64,000 nt of DNA from Anodontia alba (GCA_964016985.1 OZ024834.1:87394937-87458936); one strand, 5' to 3'. Shown: positions 8,642 to 19,137, counted from the first letter of the stretch. A program made the numbers and translations. Notes: generated by a model from the letters alone, not told the origin.

Positions 8642-9135
8642 TCCAAAGAAGGCACTTTTTTCAACTGATGATTCATTAAAAATATGACCACCATGGTAGG
8701 GCCAATTATCCCTGTATGTTTATACTGTAAAATTTAAAAATTTGTCAAAAAACAACAGCTGAATTTTCAAATAAGTTTGCAAGAATGTTCATTTGGTGAC
8801 CATCATTCTGTGAAAGTTTTTCTAGCTGTAATTATTAATTAAAAAAACATGGTCAGCAGAGACAGGGCCAGTTTTCCCTGTATTTCTCTTAATGAAAATC
8901 CTGTAAAAACAAAACAAATTTAAAAAAAAAAAAAACAAAAAAAAAAACAGTGGCTGGAGTTTCAAATAACTGCAGGAATGTTCATTTGGTGACCATCTGT
9001 AGAAAAATTCAAGCCATGTTGATTAGTGAAAAGATGCCCTCTAGGCGGCATGACCAGCTTGCCCTTTATGCTCTTTGCATGAATGTTCCTTGGGTCACCC
9101 TCCGTAAAGATAGTCTAAGCCATGTTGCTTTGTTG
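8642..9135. repeat. Two diverged copies of an intronic unit
   Basis: Motifs such as TTTCAAATAA, GAATGTTCATTTGGTGACC and a gap-separated AGCCATGTTG occur twice (near 8760-8830 and 8955-9020). The second copy is interrupted by the LTR retrotransposon, and its remainder resumes at 15480. A-rich tract near 8920-8948. Confidence 0.5.
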
Positions 9136-9722
9136 TGTTACGAGCCAGGCGTAACGAGAAAGAAATGAAAGTGAAACCAGCAACAAGCTTTAAATTATTA
9201 ACAATATTTATTCACAAAAAATAAGATAAGATTCAAAACAAAAGAATGTAAGTGAACAGTACCTTTCAAGTTTATGTCACAAAGTCCCTCTGAAATAATC
9301 CATGAGAATTTATAAAACAAATCCTTTGAATATCAGTTTCTGATCCAAAAATTTAAAGTTCCTGAATTCAGAATTTAAGTCCAGAATGAATAAAATAGTA
9401 AGTAATCCAGTATAGAATAATTTCCAGTGAAAGTATACAAAGATGCCCAGATGAAAATCTGTTCTCCTTATATAATATCAAAGAAGGTTCTAGAAAAAGA
9501 ATTTACTACAAGCATCTCTTATTTTCCAGTTCCAATCAAGAAACTTCTAAATCTTCCATGACATTCCAAAAAGAACTCAGTCCAGAATCAAGGACGTAAA
9601 CATCATGTTATTGTAAACATGCTGTTCTAGAAAGTTATTTTTGGAAACATAGTAAATAAAGCTATTTATGGAAACATAGTAAACATGTTGTTTAAAACAA
9701 TTGAACACCCTGTTATATAACA
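9136..9722 (-). repeat. 3' LTR (element sense)
   Basis: Starts TGTTACGAGCC and ends TATATAACA; 587 bp. By eye it is the same as 14889-15475. Confidence 0.95.
9207..9212 (-). terminator. Candidate polyadenylation signal in 3' LTR
   Basis: TTTATT on this strand reads AATAAA on the element's sense strand, about 70 bases before the LTR edge. Position suits an R-region signal; not proven. Confidence 0.45.
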
Positions 9723-9735
9723 CTTCCCCTCTTCA
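9723..9735 (-). other. Polypurine tract
   Basis: On the minus strand GAAGAGGGGAAG abuts the 3' LTR, as needed to prime plus-strand DNA synthesis. Confidence 0.85.
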
Positions 9736-9858
9736 GGGAAAAGAAAGATTTATGTAATAAAGCTTTCTTTTGCCATAAAATTATCATAAAATAAAATACT
9801 GATAAAGGCAATTATTATCTTATATACAGCAAGTTACAGGACACCACAGATCAAGACA

Positions 9859-12800
9859 TCATGCTCTGGACAAGGCATCAGGAATAATATTATCTTTTCC
9901 CCTGATATGCCTGATGTCAAGATTGTATTCCTGTAACAACAGGCTCCATCTGAGCAACCTCTGATTCTTGTTTTTCATCTTATGGATGAAAGTCAGTGGA
10001 TTGTGATCACTGAAAACAACAATAGGTGAGGACGAAGAAGTCAGATAAACTTCAAAATGTTGAAGAGCAAGAATGAGAGACAAACATTCTTTCTCTACTG
10101 TAGAATAATTCTTTTGATGTTTGTTAAACTTTTTGGAAAAGTAACAAACTGGATGATCCACACCATTGTCATCCTCTTGCAGTAATACACCACCTGCACC
10201 AACATCACTCGCATCTACTGCTAACTTGAATTCTTTATTAAAATTTGGTGCCAAGAGAACTGGCTCACTTCTCAGTATGGCTTTCAGTTTATCAAAGGCA
10301 TTCTGACAATCACTGGTCCACTTAAACCTCATTCTTTTACTAAGTAAATTAGTCAGTGGCTCAGCAATGACAGAAAAATTATTACAGAATTTTCTGTAAT
10401 AACCGGCCATACCAAGAAACCTCATCAGTTGTCTTTTGCATGTGGGCACCGGAAAATTTGAAATAGCTTCAACTTTAGCCTCTATAGGTTTAACCTGACC
10501 ATGACCCACAACATGTCCTAGAAATGTTAAAGTTGCATGACAGAATTCACTTTTAGCAAGGTTTATTGTCAATTTTGCTTCACTTAGTTTATCAAAGAAT
10601 GCTTTGATAGTTCCAAGATGGTGATTCCATTCATCACTGTATATGATGGCGTCATCGATGTAAGCATCGCAATGCTCGATTCCAGCTATTATGGTGTTGA
10701 TTAAGCGTTGAAATGTTGCTGGAGAGTTTTTCATTCCGAAAGGCATTACTTTATAGTGATACAATCTGTCAGGAGTAACAAATGCTGAGATCTCTTTAGC
10801 TCTTTCTGTGAGAGGAATTTGCCAAAATCCTTTCAGAAGATCAAATTTAGTTATATATTTTGAATTTCCAATTTTGTCAATACAATCATCCATTCTTGGG
10901 ATGGGAAAAGTATCTGTTTTACTCAAATTATTGACCTTCCTGTAATCGGTGCACATCCGATATGTTCCATCAGGTTTTGGCACAAGAATGCAAGGTGAAC
11001 TCCATTCACTTTGACTTGGTTCAATGAAATCATTGTCCAGCAAATACTGAATTTCCTCCTTAAGATATTTTTGTTTTGTTGGATTCATTCTATATGGATG
11101 TTGTTTGACAGGTTGTGAGTCCTCAACATTCACATGATGATAAATTTTGTCAGTCCTTGTAGGAATGTCCGGAAATAAGTGTTCATACTGATAAATTAAC
11201 TGTTTCAGTTCCTTTCTTTGGACTGGATCTAGGTGTGAAAGTTTCTGGTCGAGATCCTTTAGAATGTCAGAATTCTGGAGTTTTGATGAAGCAGGATCAG
11301 ATTTGATGAAGTTCATGTCTTCAGAGTTCATTTCACTTTGTTCCTGAGGGACTGAACTAACAACACTAATTGGTGTAACAGAAGAGCTATCCCTATCTAT
11401 GTATTGTTTAAGCATGTTAACATGACATAACTGTTTTTGTTTGCGTCTCCCAGGAGTGTTAACAATGTAATTTACATCACTAATCTGTTTATCTACAGTG
11501 TAAGGGCCGTAATACCTGGCTTGCAATGGTTTGCCAGGAATAGGCAAAAGAGCAAGTACCCTGTCTCCAGGCATGAATTTTCTTTCTTTTGCATTTTCAT
11601 CATACCAACGTTTCATTTTCCTTTGTGCTGACTTAAGATTGGTCCGAGCAGCCTCACAAGCTCTAGACAGTCTGTCTTTAAAATCTGATACATACTGAAG
11701 TAAGTTCAGAGAACTGTCATCAACTGAGAGAAATTTTTCTTTCAAAAGTTTCAAAGGTCCACGCACAGTGTGGCCAAATACCAGCTCAAATGGACTGAAA
11801 CCAAGAGATTCCTGAACAGATTCTCTAACAGCAAACAACAACAAATGAATGCCTTCATCCCAATCTTTTTCAGTGTCAAAGCAGTATGATCTGATCATAT
11901 TTTTCAGTGTCTGATGAAATCTTTCAAGGGCACCTTGACTTTCAGGATGGTAAGGTGACGATTTATACTGAGTAATGCCCAACTCATGCATGACCTGCTG
12001 AAAAATTCCAGACATGAAATTTGAGCCCTGATCCGACTGAACAGACTTTGGGAGACCTACAAATGTAAAAAACTTTACCAAAGCCTTAACAATGTTCTTA
12101 GTTTTAATATTCCTAAGTGGAATGGCTTCTGGGAAACGTGTAGAAGCACACATTATAGTGAGAAGATATTCATTACCTGACTTTGTTTTGGGCAAGGGAC
12201 CAACACAGTCAATAATTATTCTGCTAAAAGGTTCATCAAAAGCAGGTATGGGCTGTAAATGAGCTTTTGGTATTGTCTGGTTGGGTTTTCCTACCATCTG
12301 ACAAGTATGGCAAGATTTACAAAACTGAGAAACGTCAGATTTTAACCCTGGCCAGTAAAAATGGTTAAGAATTTTGTGATAGGTCTTGTTTACACCTAAA
12401 TGACCTGACATGGGAGTCTCATGGGCCAAGTTCAAAATTTCAGGGCGATAAACCCTTGGAACCACTATTTGGTGGTTAACAGTCCACTCGTCTTCTGCTG
12501 AGACATCAGGAGGACGCCATTTTCTCATTAAAATGTCATTTTTGACATAAAAACAGACTGGGACTTGATCTATTTCTTTCTCATCTAAAGCCCTTTCAAG
12601 CAAAGGCAAAATTTCAGGATCATTATGCTGTTCCTTACAAAGTTGTGACCTTGACACCAAGTCATGACCTTGACCTTGGTCATTTAATACTGAAGAGTAA
12701 TGACTGGACTCTGACTTGTCACTTAAGTCTGTCTGCTTGCCAGACAGGCTGGGTGAAAGAGAATTTATAATCTCGTCTGTAAAAGACTGACCCAAAAAGG

Positions 12801-14571
12801 TATCAGTTAAATCAATTTCCCCATCATTCTGTTTTGCTTTCTTTGCCATGGCCCTTGTAACAGCACAAGATGGGTACAGATCAGGGATTTCCTGTTCAAT
12901 GGGATCAGGTGGCTGATCAAGACAAGGTATAGTAGTCAAAAGTGGATTTACCACAACCTTATCTCCTGCTAAGTCATTGCCTAACAGTAAGTGAACACCT
13001 TTAAAAGGTAAAGAAGGTCGAATACCGACAGCCACTAAACCAGTTACCAAGTCTGAGGATAAATAAATGTTATGAAGAGGAACATTAACAAATCCACACT
13101 CTACACCCTGAATAAGGACACTTGTCCCAGAAGAAGTCTTCTCAGAAAAAGGCAGAGTATCTGCTAAAATAAGGGATTGAGAAGCTCCGGTATCTCGTAA
13201 GATTTTAATTGGGGTAGATTGGGCATAGTCACTATTTAGTGACACAAAACCATCTGATAAGAATGGTTCATAAATCTCCATAACAGAATCAGTCTCAGGC
13301 CTTTTGGTCTGGATAGGATCTTCCTCCTTAACACATGACTGTGGTTTTGACCGTAAAGAGGTAAGGCCTGTAGGTTTAAGCCCCTCTTGTTTTTCTTTCT
13401 TTCTTTTCAAATGTAAACATTCAGATATAATATGACCTGTCCTTTTGCAATAATTGCAAATTGGTTGAGATAAGGGATTTTGATCTTTATTTTCACCAGA
13501 AGGTTTGGGTTTGGGAGTAAATGTTTGGCTATAATTGCCAGATGGATTACTGGGACTATGTTTGGATCCTGACTGTGGGAAAAATGGTCTTCTAGAGGGA
13601 TTTGACTTATTAATAAAGGAAACTTTATGTGTTAAAGCATAATCGTCTGCAAGTCTAGCTGCAGCTTCCAAAGTTTCAACCTGTTTCTCATCTAAAAAGG
13701 ACTTAATGTCTGAATTTATGCACCTTTTGAACTCTTCTACAAGCATGAGCTGCCTAAGTTTTTCATGATCAGAGCCAATTTTCTTCGAAGAGCACCACCT
13801 ATCAAATAACTGTTCTTTAGTTCTAGCAAATTCTACATGGGTCTGCTCATTTTCTTTCTTACTGTTCCTAAATTTTTGCCTGTAAGCCTCAGGGACCAAC
13901 TCATAAGCCTTAAGAATTAATTCCTTTACAGTATCATAACTGGAGCTCTGCTCGACAGTCAGCTGAGTATATATTTCTCGAGCCTTCCCAATTATAACAC
14001 TTTGCAAAAGCAAGGTCCAATGCTCCTTTGGCCATTTTAAATTTTCTGCTACTTTTTCAAAATGAAGAAAATATTTGTCAACCTCTTTTTCCTGAAATGG
14101 AGGAACTAATCTGATGTGTTTAGTGACATCAAAATGAATACCAAAGTCTAAAGGTTGCGGTTTTACCGTCTTGTTTTGCATTTCTAGTTCTTTCATTCTT
14201 AAATTAAATTGTCTTTCTCTTTCTTTCTCTTCTATTTCTATTCTTTCTTTCTGCATTTGTCTTTCTTGTTCAATTTTAAATTTTTCTTGCTCTAATCTTA
14301 ATTTTTCAAGTTCAATTTGTTTCTGAATCTCAAGTTCTCGCATTTGCAAATCTGTATGTGTAATGAGAACAAGAGACAAAGCAGAAGAATTTAGCAATTC
14401 CTTATCAACCAAAAATTGGACCAAAACATTTTTTATTTCCTGTTTTAACATGGACTTGTTGACGTTAGTCAATTTATAGTGAGCAGCAATATCCAACAAA
14501 TCTGACTTTTTGGCCAAATTTAACAGCTCCTGCGACGGCGCAGCAATAAAAGCTTGAAGGTCAAATGACAT
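9859..14571 (-). CDS. Gag-Pol polyprotein with integrase before RT
   Basis: One uninterrupted 1570-residue frame from ATG to TGA. Residues about 75-130 form a charged, Gln/Glu/Lys-rich coiled coil in Gag. A CCHC zinc knuckle is at 372-385 (C-x2-C-x4-H-x4-C). The aspartic protease motif DTGA is at 460-463. Integrase follows: HHCC zinc finger at about 717-757, catalytic D788, D847 and E883 (35-residue spacing), then a GPY motif near 1021-1024. Reverse transcriptase comes after it, with MPFGM at 1276-1280 and YIDD at 1304-1307, then RNase H (D1453, E1493/E1495, D1522, D1565). Ty3/gypsy elements normally have integrase last. Gag and Pol share one frame with no shift or stop. All catalytic residues are present. 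Confidence 0.95.
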   Translation of the reverse strand: MSFDLQAFIAAPSQELLNLAKKSDLLDIAAHYKLTNVNKSMLKQEIKNVLVQFLVDKELLNSSALSLVLITHTDLQMRELEIQKQIELEKLRLEQEKFKIEQERQMQKERIEIEEKERERQFNLRMKELEMQNKTVKPQPLDFGIHFDVTKHIRLVPPFQEKEVDKYFLHFEKVAENLKWPKEHWTLLLQSVIIGKAREIYTQLTVEQSSSYDTVKELILKAYELVPEAYRQKFRNSKKENEQTHVEFARTKEQLFDRWCSSKKIGSDHEKLRQLMLVEEFKRCINSDIKSFLDEKQVETLEAAARLADDYALTHKVSFINKSNPSRRPFFPQSGSKHSPSNPSGNYSQTFTPKPKPSGENKDQNPLSQPICNYCKRTGHIISECLHLKRKKEKQEGLKPTGLTSLRSKPQSCVKEEDPIQTKRPETDSVMEIYEPFLSDGFVSLNSDYAQSTPIKILRDTGASQSLILADTLPFSEKTSSGTSVLIQGVECGFVNVPLHNIYLSSDLVTGLVAVGIRPSLPFKGVHLLLGNDLAGDKVVVNPLLTTIPCLDQPPDPIEQEIPDLYPSCAVTRAMAKKAKQNDGEIDLTDTFLGQSFTDEIINSLSPSLSGKQTDLSDKSESSHYSSVLNDQGQGHDLVSRSQLCKEQHNDPEILPLLERALDEKEIDQVPVCFYVKNDILMRKWRPPDVSAEDEWTVNHQIVVPRVYRPEILNLAHETPMSGHLGVNKTYHKILNHFYWPGLKSDVSQFCKSCHTCQMVGKPNQTIPKAHLQPIPAFDEPFSRIIIDCVGPLPKTKSGNEYLLTIMCASTRFPEAIPLRNIKTKNIVKALVKFFTFVGLPKSVQSDQGSNFMSGIFQQVMHELGITQYKSSPYHPESQGALERFHQTLKNMIRSYCFDTEKDWDEGIHLLLFAVRESVQESLGFSPFELVFGHTVRGPLKLLKEKFLSVDDSSLNLLQYVSDFKDRLSRACEAARTNLKSAQRKMKRWYDENAKERKFMPGDRVLALLPIPGKPLQARYYGPYTVDKQISDVNYIVNTPGRRKQKQLCHVNMLKQYIDRDSSSVTPISVVSSVPQEQSEMNSEDMNFIKSDPASSKLQNSDILKDLDQKLSHLDPVQRKELKQLIYQYEHLFPDIPTRTDKIYHHVNVEDSQPVKQHPYRMNPTKQKYLKEEIQYLLDNDFIEPSQSEWSSPCILVPKPDGTYRMCTDYRKVNNLSKTDTFPIPRMDDCIDKIGNSKYITKFDLLKGFWQIPLTERAKEISAFVTPDRLYHYKVMPFGMKNSPATFQRLINTIIAGIEHCDAYIDDAIIYSDEWNHHLGTIKAFFDKLSEAKLTINLAKSEFCHATLTFLGHVVGHGQVKPIEAKVEAISNFPVPTCKRQLMRFLGMAGYYRKFCNNFSVIAEPLTNLLSKRMRFKWTSDCQNAFDKLKAILRSEPVLLAPNFNKEFKLAVDASDVGAGGVLLQEDDNGVDHPVCYFSKKFNKHQKNYSTVEKECLSLILALQHFEVYLTSSSSPIVVFSDHNPLTFIHKMKNKNQRLLRWSLLLQEYNLDIRHIRGKDNIIPDALSRA

Positions 14572-14865
14572 GATTGCTTTTTGCTGGTTTTATCAAGTAA
14601 ATTTATCAATCAGAGTTTATTTACTGATATTTTTCAAAAGTCAATACTTGCTTTTTTTTTTTTTTTTTTTTTTATTATTATTATTATATTTTTTGTAAGT
14701 CAATACTTGTTTTTTATAAAACAAAGATTTTTATGATTACTGAATTTTTTTAAAAGTCAGTACTTGTTTTATAGCAAACAAATATTTCTTTTTTTTTTTT
14801 CTTTAAAAATCAATATTTGTTTTCTTTAAAAAGCTCAAACTTGTTTTAGCTCAAGAAAATGTTCG
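14572..14865 (-). other. Untranslated leader of the retrotransposon
   Basis: Between PBS and ATG. On this strand it contains poly-T (14651-14673) and several short repeats of the form AGTCAATACTTG with TTTTT runs. No reading frame of note. Confidence 0.6.
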
Positions 14866-14883
14866 ATCCCGGACGAGCCCCCA
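14866..14883 (-). other. Primer-binding site, tRNA-Pro type
   Basis: The minus strand reads TGGGGGCTCGTCCGGGAT, the 18-base site complementary to the 3' end of tRNA-Pro, as used by murine leukaemia virus. It lies five bases inside the 5' LTR. Confidence 0.93.
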
Positions 14884-14888
14884 ATTTC

Positions 14889-15475
14889 TGTTACGAGCCA
14901 GGCGTAACGAGAAAGAAATGAAAGTGAAACCAGCAACAAGCTTTAAATTATTAACAATATTTATTCACAAAAAATAAGATAAGATTCAAAACAAAAGAAT
15001 GTAAGTGAACAGTACCTTTCAAGTTTATGTCACAAAGTCCCTCTGAAATAATCCATGAGAATTTATAAAACAAATCCTTTGAATATCAGTTTCTGATCCA
15101 AAAATTTAAAGTTCCTGAATTCAGAATTTAAGTCCAGAATGAATAAAATAGTAAGTAATCCAGTATAGAATAATTTCCAGTGAAAGTATACAAAGATGCC
15201 CAGATGAAAATCTGTTCTCCTTATATAATATCAAAGAAGGTTCTAGAAAAAGAATTTACTACAAGCATCTCTTATTTTCCAGTTCCAATCAAGAAACTTC
15301 TAAATCTTCCATGACATTCCAAAAAGAACTCAGTCCAGAATCAAGGACGTAAACATCATGTTATTGTAAACATGCTGTTCTAGAAAGTTATTTTTGGAAA
15401 CATAGTAAATAAAGCTATTTATGGAAACATAGTAAACATGTTGTTTAAAACAATTGAACACCCTGTTATATAACA
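14889..15475 (-). repeat. 5' LTR (element sense)
   Basis: 587 bp, same sequence by eye as 9136-9722. It should hold the element promoter. Confidence 0.95.
15219..15233 (-). promoter_or_regulatory. Candidate TATA box in 5' LTR
   Basis: The minus strand reads ATTATATAAGGAGA, the best TATA-like motif in the LTR, about 245 bases from its upstream edge. Candidate only. Confidence 0.4.
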
Positions 15476-15558
15476 GTTGAAAAATGTGGTTGCTTAAGGG
15501 CATGACCATTTTCCCTTATCTTCCACAGATGGTCATCAAAGGAACATTCTTGCAACAT

Positions 15559-15641
15559 TCAGTAGCTTCTAGAAGGTGTAAGGTTATCTGTAGATAACCG
15601 TATCTATAGATAACCTTATGCCTTCTAGAAGCTACTGAATT
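15559..15641. repeat. Palindrome near the LTR element
   Basis: Arms TTCAGTAGCTTCTAGAAGG and AAGGTTATCTGTAGATA pair with their complements across GTATC. The outer arm sequence is not seen elsewhere in the window. Continues in an intron stretch (15642-16183) with nothing recognised. Confidence 0.7.
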
Positions 15642-16183
15642 TGAATTTTCTTTTCATTGTTTTGCCACTTATGTACTGTCTGTCATAGTTTGCTTACTAT
15701 GTGATTACTCTTGATGTGATTGGTAGGCTAAGTTTTGTGATAGTGGCTCTTCACTTTTTCACTTTTGCCAGAATCTTCATTATCTGATTCTTTAACAAAA
15801 TATAGCTAAAATGATATTGCTTGGCGAAAAAAAAAAAAAGGCGGATGAGCTAATTTTCTTTCTATTTCTGTCTAGAAGACATGAATTTCTTCTCCTGTTG
15901 AACTAATTGTCAGTTTGAAATACTTTTACAGGAATCCACATTAGGTAGACTTTGATTGAAATACCTAAAATGAACTTGATCCCTCTAAAAAACATGGCAG
16001 CCATGACTGCAGCTAATTTTCCCTGTATGCCTATGTGAAAAACTTCAAAACATTTTTTACTTAAAACAACTGTCAAAATTTGAAAAGAGACATTGAAATT
16101 CAGGTAACCTTTTAAGTCCGTCTTGACCTTCATGTCTGTTTCTTTTCTCCTATTCTCAGATTTTACCATATGATTAGCTGTAT

Positions 16184-16463
16184 CATTACGAAAACATACC
16201 TATATAATTTTGACCCCCTTAAACCCCACTTTTATATAGTAAAACTGGGGTCTACAGGGGTATACATTATATTTCTTAGTTTTGCTTGAAAACATAGATT
16301 GTGGGTACTCGTTAGAACAGCCTCGTCGAGGTGGTTCTAACGAGTACCCACAATCTATGTTTTGAGCAGAAATATGAAAATATCAGAGGTTTGTAACTGA
16401 AAACATTTCATTTTTTTGGTGGTGAAATTTTCAATATATTTGAATAGGCGTGTTTTCGTAATG
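16184..16463. mobile_element. GTAC-b element
   Basis: Outer ends CATTACGAAAACATACC and the complement of GGCGTGTTTTCGTAATG. It contains TTGACCCCCTTAAACCCC and an interior GTAC hairpin whose arms both read ACTCGTTAGAAC, unlike the ACTCATTAG of other families. Sister copy at 36166. Confidence 0.85.
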
Positions 16464-16510
16464 GATTGGCACTGGTCTAACCTAATATCTTTTGTAATTC
16501 TGTTTTGTAG

Positions 16511-16615
16511 ATTGGTAACCACAACAGTCTTAAGAAGAAGAAAGGTCTCTACTGGGAATTAATTCAGCAACAGGAAATAGAAGAAGAAATAGAACATTTC
16601 AATATACATGTATAA
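16511..16615 (+). CDS. ABCB8: ABCB8-like transporter, terminal exon h
   Basis: Acceptor TGTTTTGTAG, 34 codons then TAA at 16613-16615. It encodes IGNHNSLKKKKGLYWELIQQ, then an acidic tail EIEEEIEHFNIHV. This aligns with the ABCB8 end GTHEELLKKGGLYAELIRRQ. The tail is short compared with vertebrate ABCB8. No strong AATAAA follows; AATATA-like motifs occur within about 40 bases. Confidence 0.88.
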   Translation: MGNHNSLKKKKGLYWELIQQQEIEEEIEHFNIHV

Positions 16616-16809
16616 CAGACATTTAATATAGGTGTTCAAATTATTTCTTTACATGGACTAGGTCATTAAAAAACATACTTCTGTCATTTACAATGAAAAA
16701 AAAAAAGATTTTTAAGGTAAATGGATACACCTTGTAGTTCTTCTGCCATTTTTTACAAGGGAGACAACTTTTGTGAGTTTCTTTCTGCTCTTCTGCTCAT
16801 CAAATTCTA

Positions 16810-16945
16810 TCTGAAAATGGGTACACTCTTAAAGGAAAGAAATAGCTCCCAAGGGAGCCAGTTCTTTCCTTTTAGAGGAGACTTGTTTTCAGAAGGGAGG
16901 CAAAACTATTTTGACAGAGTTGCCTCCCCTAAAAGAGTATCTATT
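16810..16945. repeat. AGGAAAG hairpin
   Basis: Arms CTCTTAAAGGAAAGAA and TTCTTTCCTTTTAGAGG with centre GCTCCCAAGGGAGC. Same class as 63190-63345. Confidence 0.6.
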
Positions 16946-16980
16946 CCACTTAAACGTGAGATTTGCATATTCAGGGATGC

Positions 16981-17402
16981 GTTGCATAAGGTGAGCATTA
17001 CAGAGCACTTTGTAGTGCTTCATTATGCAACGGTACATTACCAAAAAGCCCTACGTGGTGCTTCGTAACTGTGTTCGGAGCTGACTCGCTATCTGAAACA
17101 GACCATTGCATAGCAACCAGACAAAACAAAATGGCAGCACCCAACGTAGTCAGTGCCCATTTTAAGAAATTATTTTTTTTATTTCTTTTTTGTCCTTGGA
17201 CGAAGTGCATTGTGCGGAAATGACCATAGAACACATAACCAATCGCTGAAGCAAGCACTGCTAGGGTTTTACGACAAATTCCCAGTTTGAAAATCGTGTC
17301 ATTTTGGCAGAAATTTTAGAAAGCGCTCCCATCCAATGGACTGTTGCATAGCAAAAACAAATCGGTACAGAGCACTACCTGAAAGCACTTTCCTTATGCA
17401 AC
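16981..17402. mobile_element. DNA element with GTTGCATAAGG ends
   Basis: Inverted ends GTTGCATAAGGTGAGC and the complement of CACTTTCCTTATGCAAC. Subterminal CAGAGCACT occurs near both sides. No clear target duplication. A minus frame through it (16998-17258) has a hydrophobic stretch but no recognisable domain. Confidence 0.6.
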
Positions 17403-17765
17403 TCACTCCAGATATTTAGACCAGCCGATGCATATCATGCAGTCTACATTACACTGTTTCAGTATATATATATAATATATCTGCTTCTGTAGAATCTGTA
17501 CACAGAGTGAAAAAAAAAAGAACAAAAACACAGGTAGATCTAGCCTGCAGTAAAGCAAATTGGTAGTCAAAAAAGTTATCTCCCTTGGTAGAAATGGTGA
17601 AAAATCTACCACATGTATCCAGTTCTTTTAATCAGTCTACCCAGAGGCACATCTGAAAATGAATCTTCATTTTATACATATATAATTAGAGACCCATTTT
17701 GCTCAGTATGTCCAAATTTTATACCAAGACAAAATGTGAGCCTCTCAAATAGAAAATGACCTTAT
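17403..17765. other. No feature recognised
   Basis: AT-rich unique-looking sequence with a TATATATA run near 17465 and poly-A near 17510. Confidence 0.5.
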
Positions 17766-18031
17766 CAGGGTTCACACGTGTCAGGGGAATTTAATTTTGT
17801 TCAAGATCAGGGAATTATGTGATGTGTCAGGGAAAAATAAAATTTGGCAAAAATGTGAGTAAAATGTGTGGGAATTTTACATTTCAGCTGTATAGAGCTA
17901 GGATGTTTGGTCCCAATGTATCTTTTTAGCTAAATTCATAAAATTTCAGGCTGCGATATTATCAGGAAAATTTGAATTTTCTTCAGGGAGATGTCAGGGA
18001 ATTTTGGTCAGTTCTAAATGTATGAACCCTG
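17766..18031. mobile_element. hAT-like non-autonomous element
   Basis: Ends CAGGGTTCACACGTG and the complement of TGTATGAACCCTG. The interior repeats GTCAGGGAAT-like motifs. CAGGG ends suggest hAT, but I see no 8-bp duplication. Confidence 0.6.
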
Positions 18032-18434
18032 CAGGCTTTGGCATATGTGACTAGCCTAGACTCAGATCAGCCTGCACATATGTGCAGTCTGGTCTGTGTC
18101 TTCACCGATCACTATCATTATGTATGGGCCTTAAACATTCTGTTAGGAAACAGTGTAGACCCTGATCATGTTATGCACATAGGCTGCTCTGGATGTAGGC
18201 TGGTTGCATATTCATAAAATTGATTTGGAAGAGCTTTTATATAATACTACAGCTCAGTTAGAATTTTATCATTTTTAATGGTAAATGTTATTTATTTTTT
18301 ATTTTTCTTGTTTACATGACTACTTTGTTTCCTATGACTAAATATCAGTATATAAATAAATTACACTATGAACTGGTATCAGTTTATTATTTTTTTTTAT
18401 TTTTGGCACACTGGTTATCAAAGTTTTTATTATA
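18032..18434. other. Decayed hairpin fragments
   Basis: At 18058-18200 GACTCAGATCAGCCTGC and AAACAGTGTAGACCCTGATC resemble parts of the 30158 and CAGTGT hairpins, without whole arms. The remainder is AT-rich. Confidence 0.4.
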
Positions 18435-18655
18435 ACCTTTAAATGGACTCTGAGCAAATTCAGCAGGCAGCACACTTGTGATATTGTTATTTTTTCACCC
18501 TAACAGGGTTTGACTTTTCCTGCAAAGGTATCATTAGTAGACAATTTGCATGGATTGTCAAACCTTATTTTCTGAGAAAAAATAGGAACAAGTATTTCAA
18601 AATGTCATCTGCTGCAATCTTCAGTCAGCACACTAAGTATTGAACTTCTTTATTT
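18435..18655 (+). mobile_element. TTAA-2 MITE, decayed
   Basis: Keeps AACCTTTAAATGGACTCTGA, AATTCAGCAGGC, GGTTTGACTTTTCCTGCAAA and AAATGTCATCTGCTGCA. Both TTAA sites are damaged. Confidence 0.6.
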
Positions 18656-18778
18656 GTGTATCAGTGGTAGAGCTGGGCTTCATTGTGGTATTTCTTGGGT
18701 ATCCTCACATATTTTTGTACAGGTGACTGACGGACAAGGATAAACACTATAGGTAGACTATTCAGGAACTGAACATAC

Positions 18779-19112
18779 TACAACTGACCCTCATTATCTC
18801 GACTTTGCATATCTTGAATAACTGCTTATCTCGAAGTGGAAAGCTAGTCCCTGTTTTAACATGGGAATCTAACAACAAGTAATAAAATATTGTGGGAAAA
18901 GAGGAGAAATTGCTCCTAAGGAGCAATTTCTCCTCTTTTCCGCAATATTTTCAATAAATCTCTAACTTTAGGAGTCAGATTACATATTTTATTTATGAAA
19001 TGTGGTTGTTTGATTTCTTTTTTCCTCAGTTCTGTAAATCGGATATGTCAAAGTACAAATATCTCAAAGAATTTCAGAGTCCCTTTGACATCAATATAAC
19101 GAGAATATGTAT
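18779..19112. mobile_element. TA-flanked MITE, unexpanded copy
   Basis: Same family as 5011-5767: left end TACAACTGACCCTCATT, right end TAACGAGAATATGTA, hairpin AGGAGAAATTGCTCC plus complement. It has only about one and a half units (ATAACTGCTTATCTCGAA) of the repeat that reaches 26 units at 5040. Confidence 0.8.
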
Positions 19113-19137
19113 GTATTGTTCAGGTACCTAACGGTCA

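Larger units (their letters stand above)
9136..15475 (-). mobile_element. Complete Gmr1-like LTR retrotransposon
   Basis: A 6340-bp element on the minus strand inside the last ABCB8 intron. It has 587-bp LTRs beginning TGTTA and ending TAACA, a 4-bp target duplication GTTG (9132-9135 and 15476-15479), a primer-binding site, a polypurine tract and a single gag-pol frame. No env-like frame is present. Since the LTRs look identical and the frame is intact, insertion is recent. Domain order places it with the Gmr1-like branch of Ty3/gypsy. Confidence 0.95.

Noticed and set aside
11437..11631. Plus-strand frame inside the retrotransposon
   Set aside because: Shadow of the integrase-RT linker on the other strand.
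9136..15475. Endogenous retrovirus
   Set aside because: No frame downstream of RNase H that could be an envelope gene. The MLV-type tRNA-Pro primer site alone does not make it a retrovirus.
16998..17258. Minus frame with a hydrophobic segment
   Set aside because: Wholly within a DNA element with GTTGCATAAGG ends; no homology seen.
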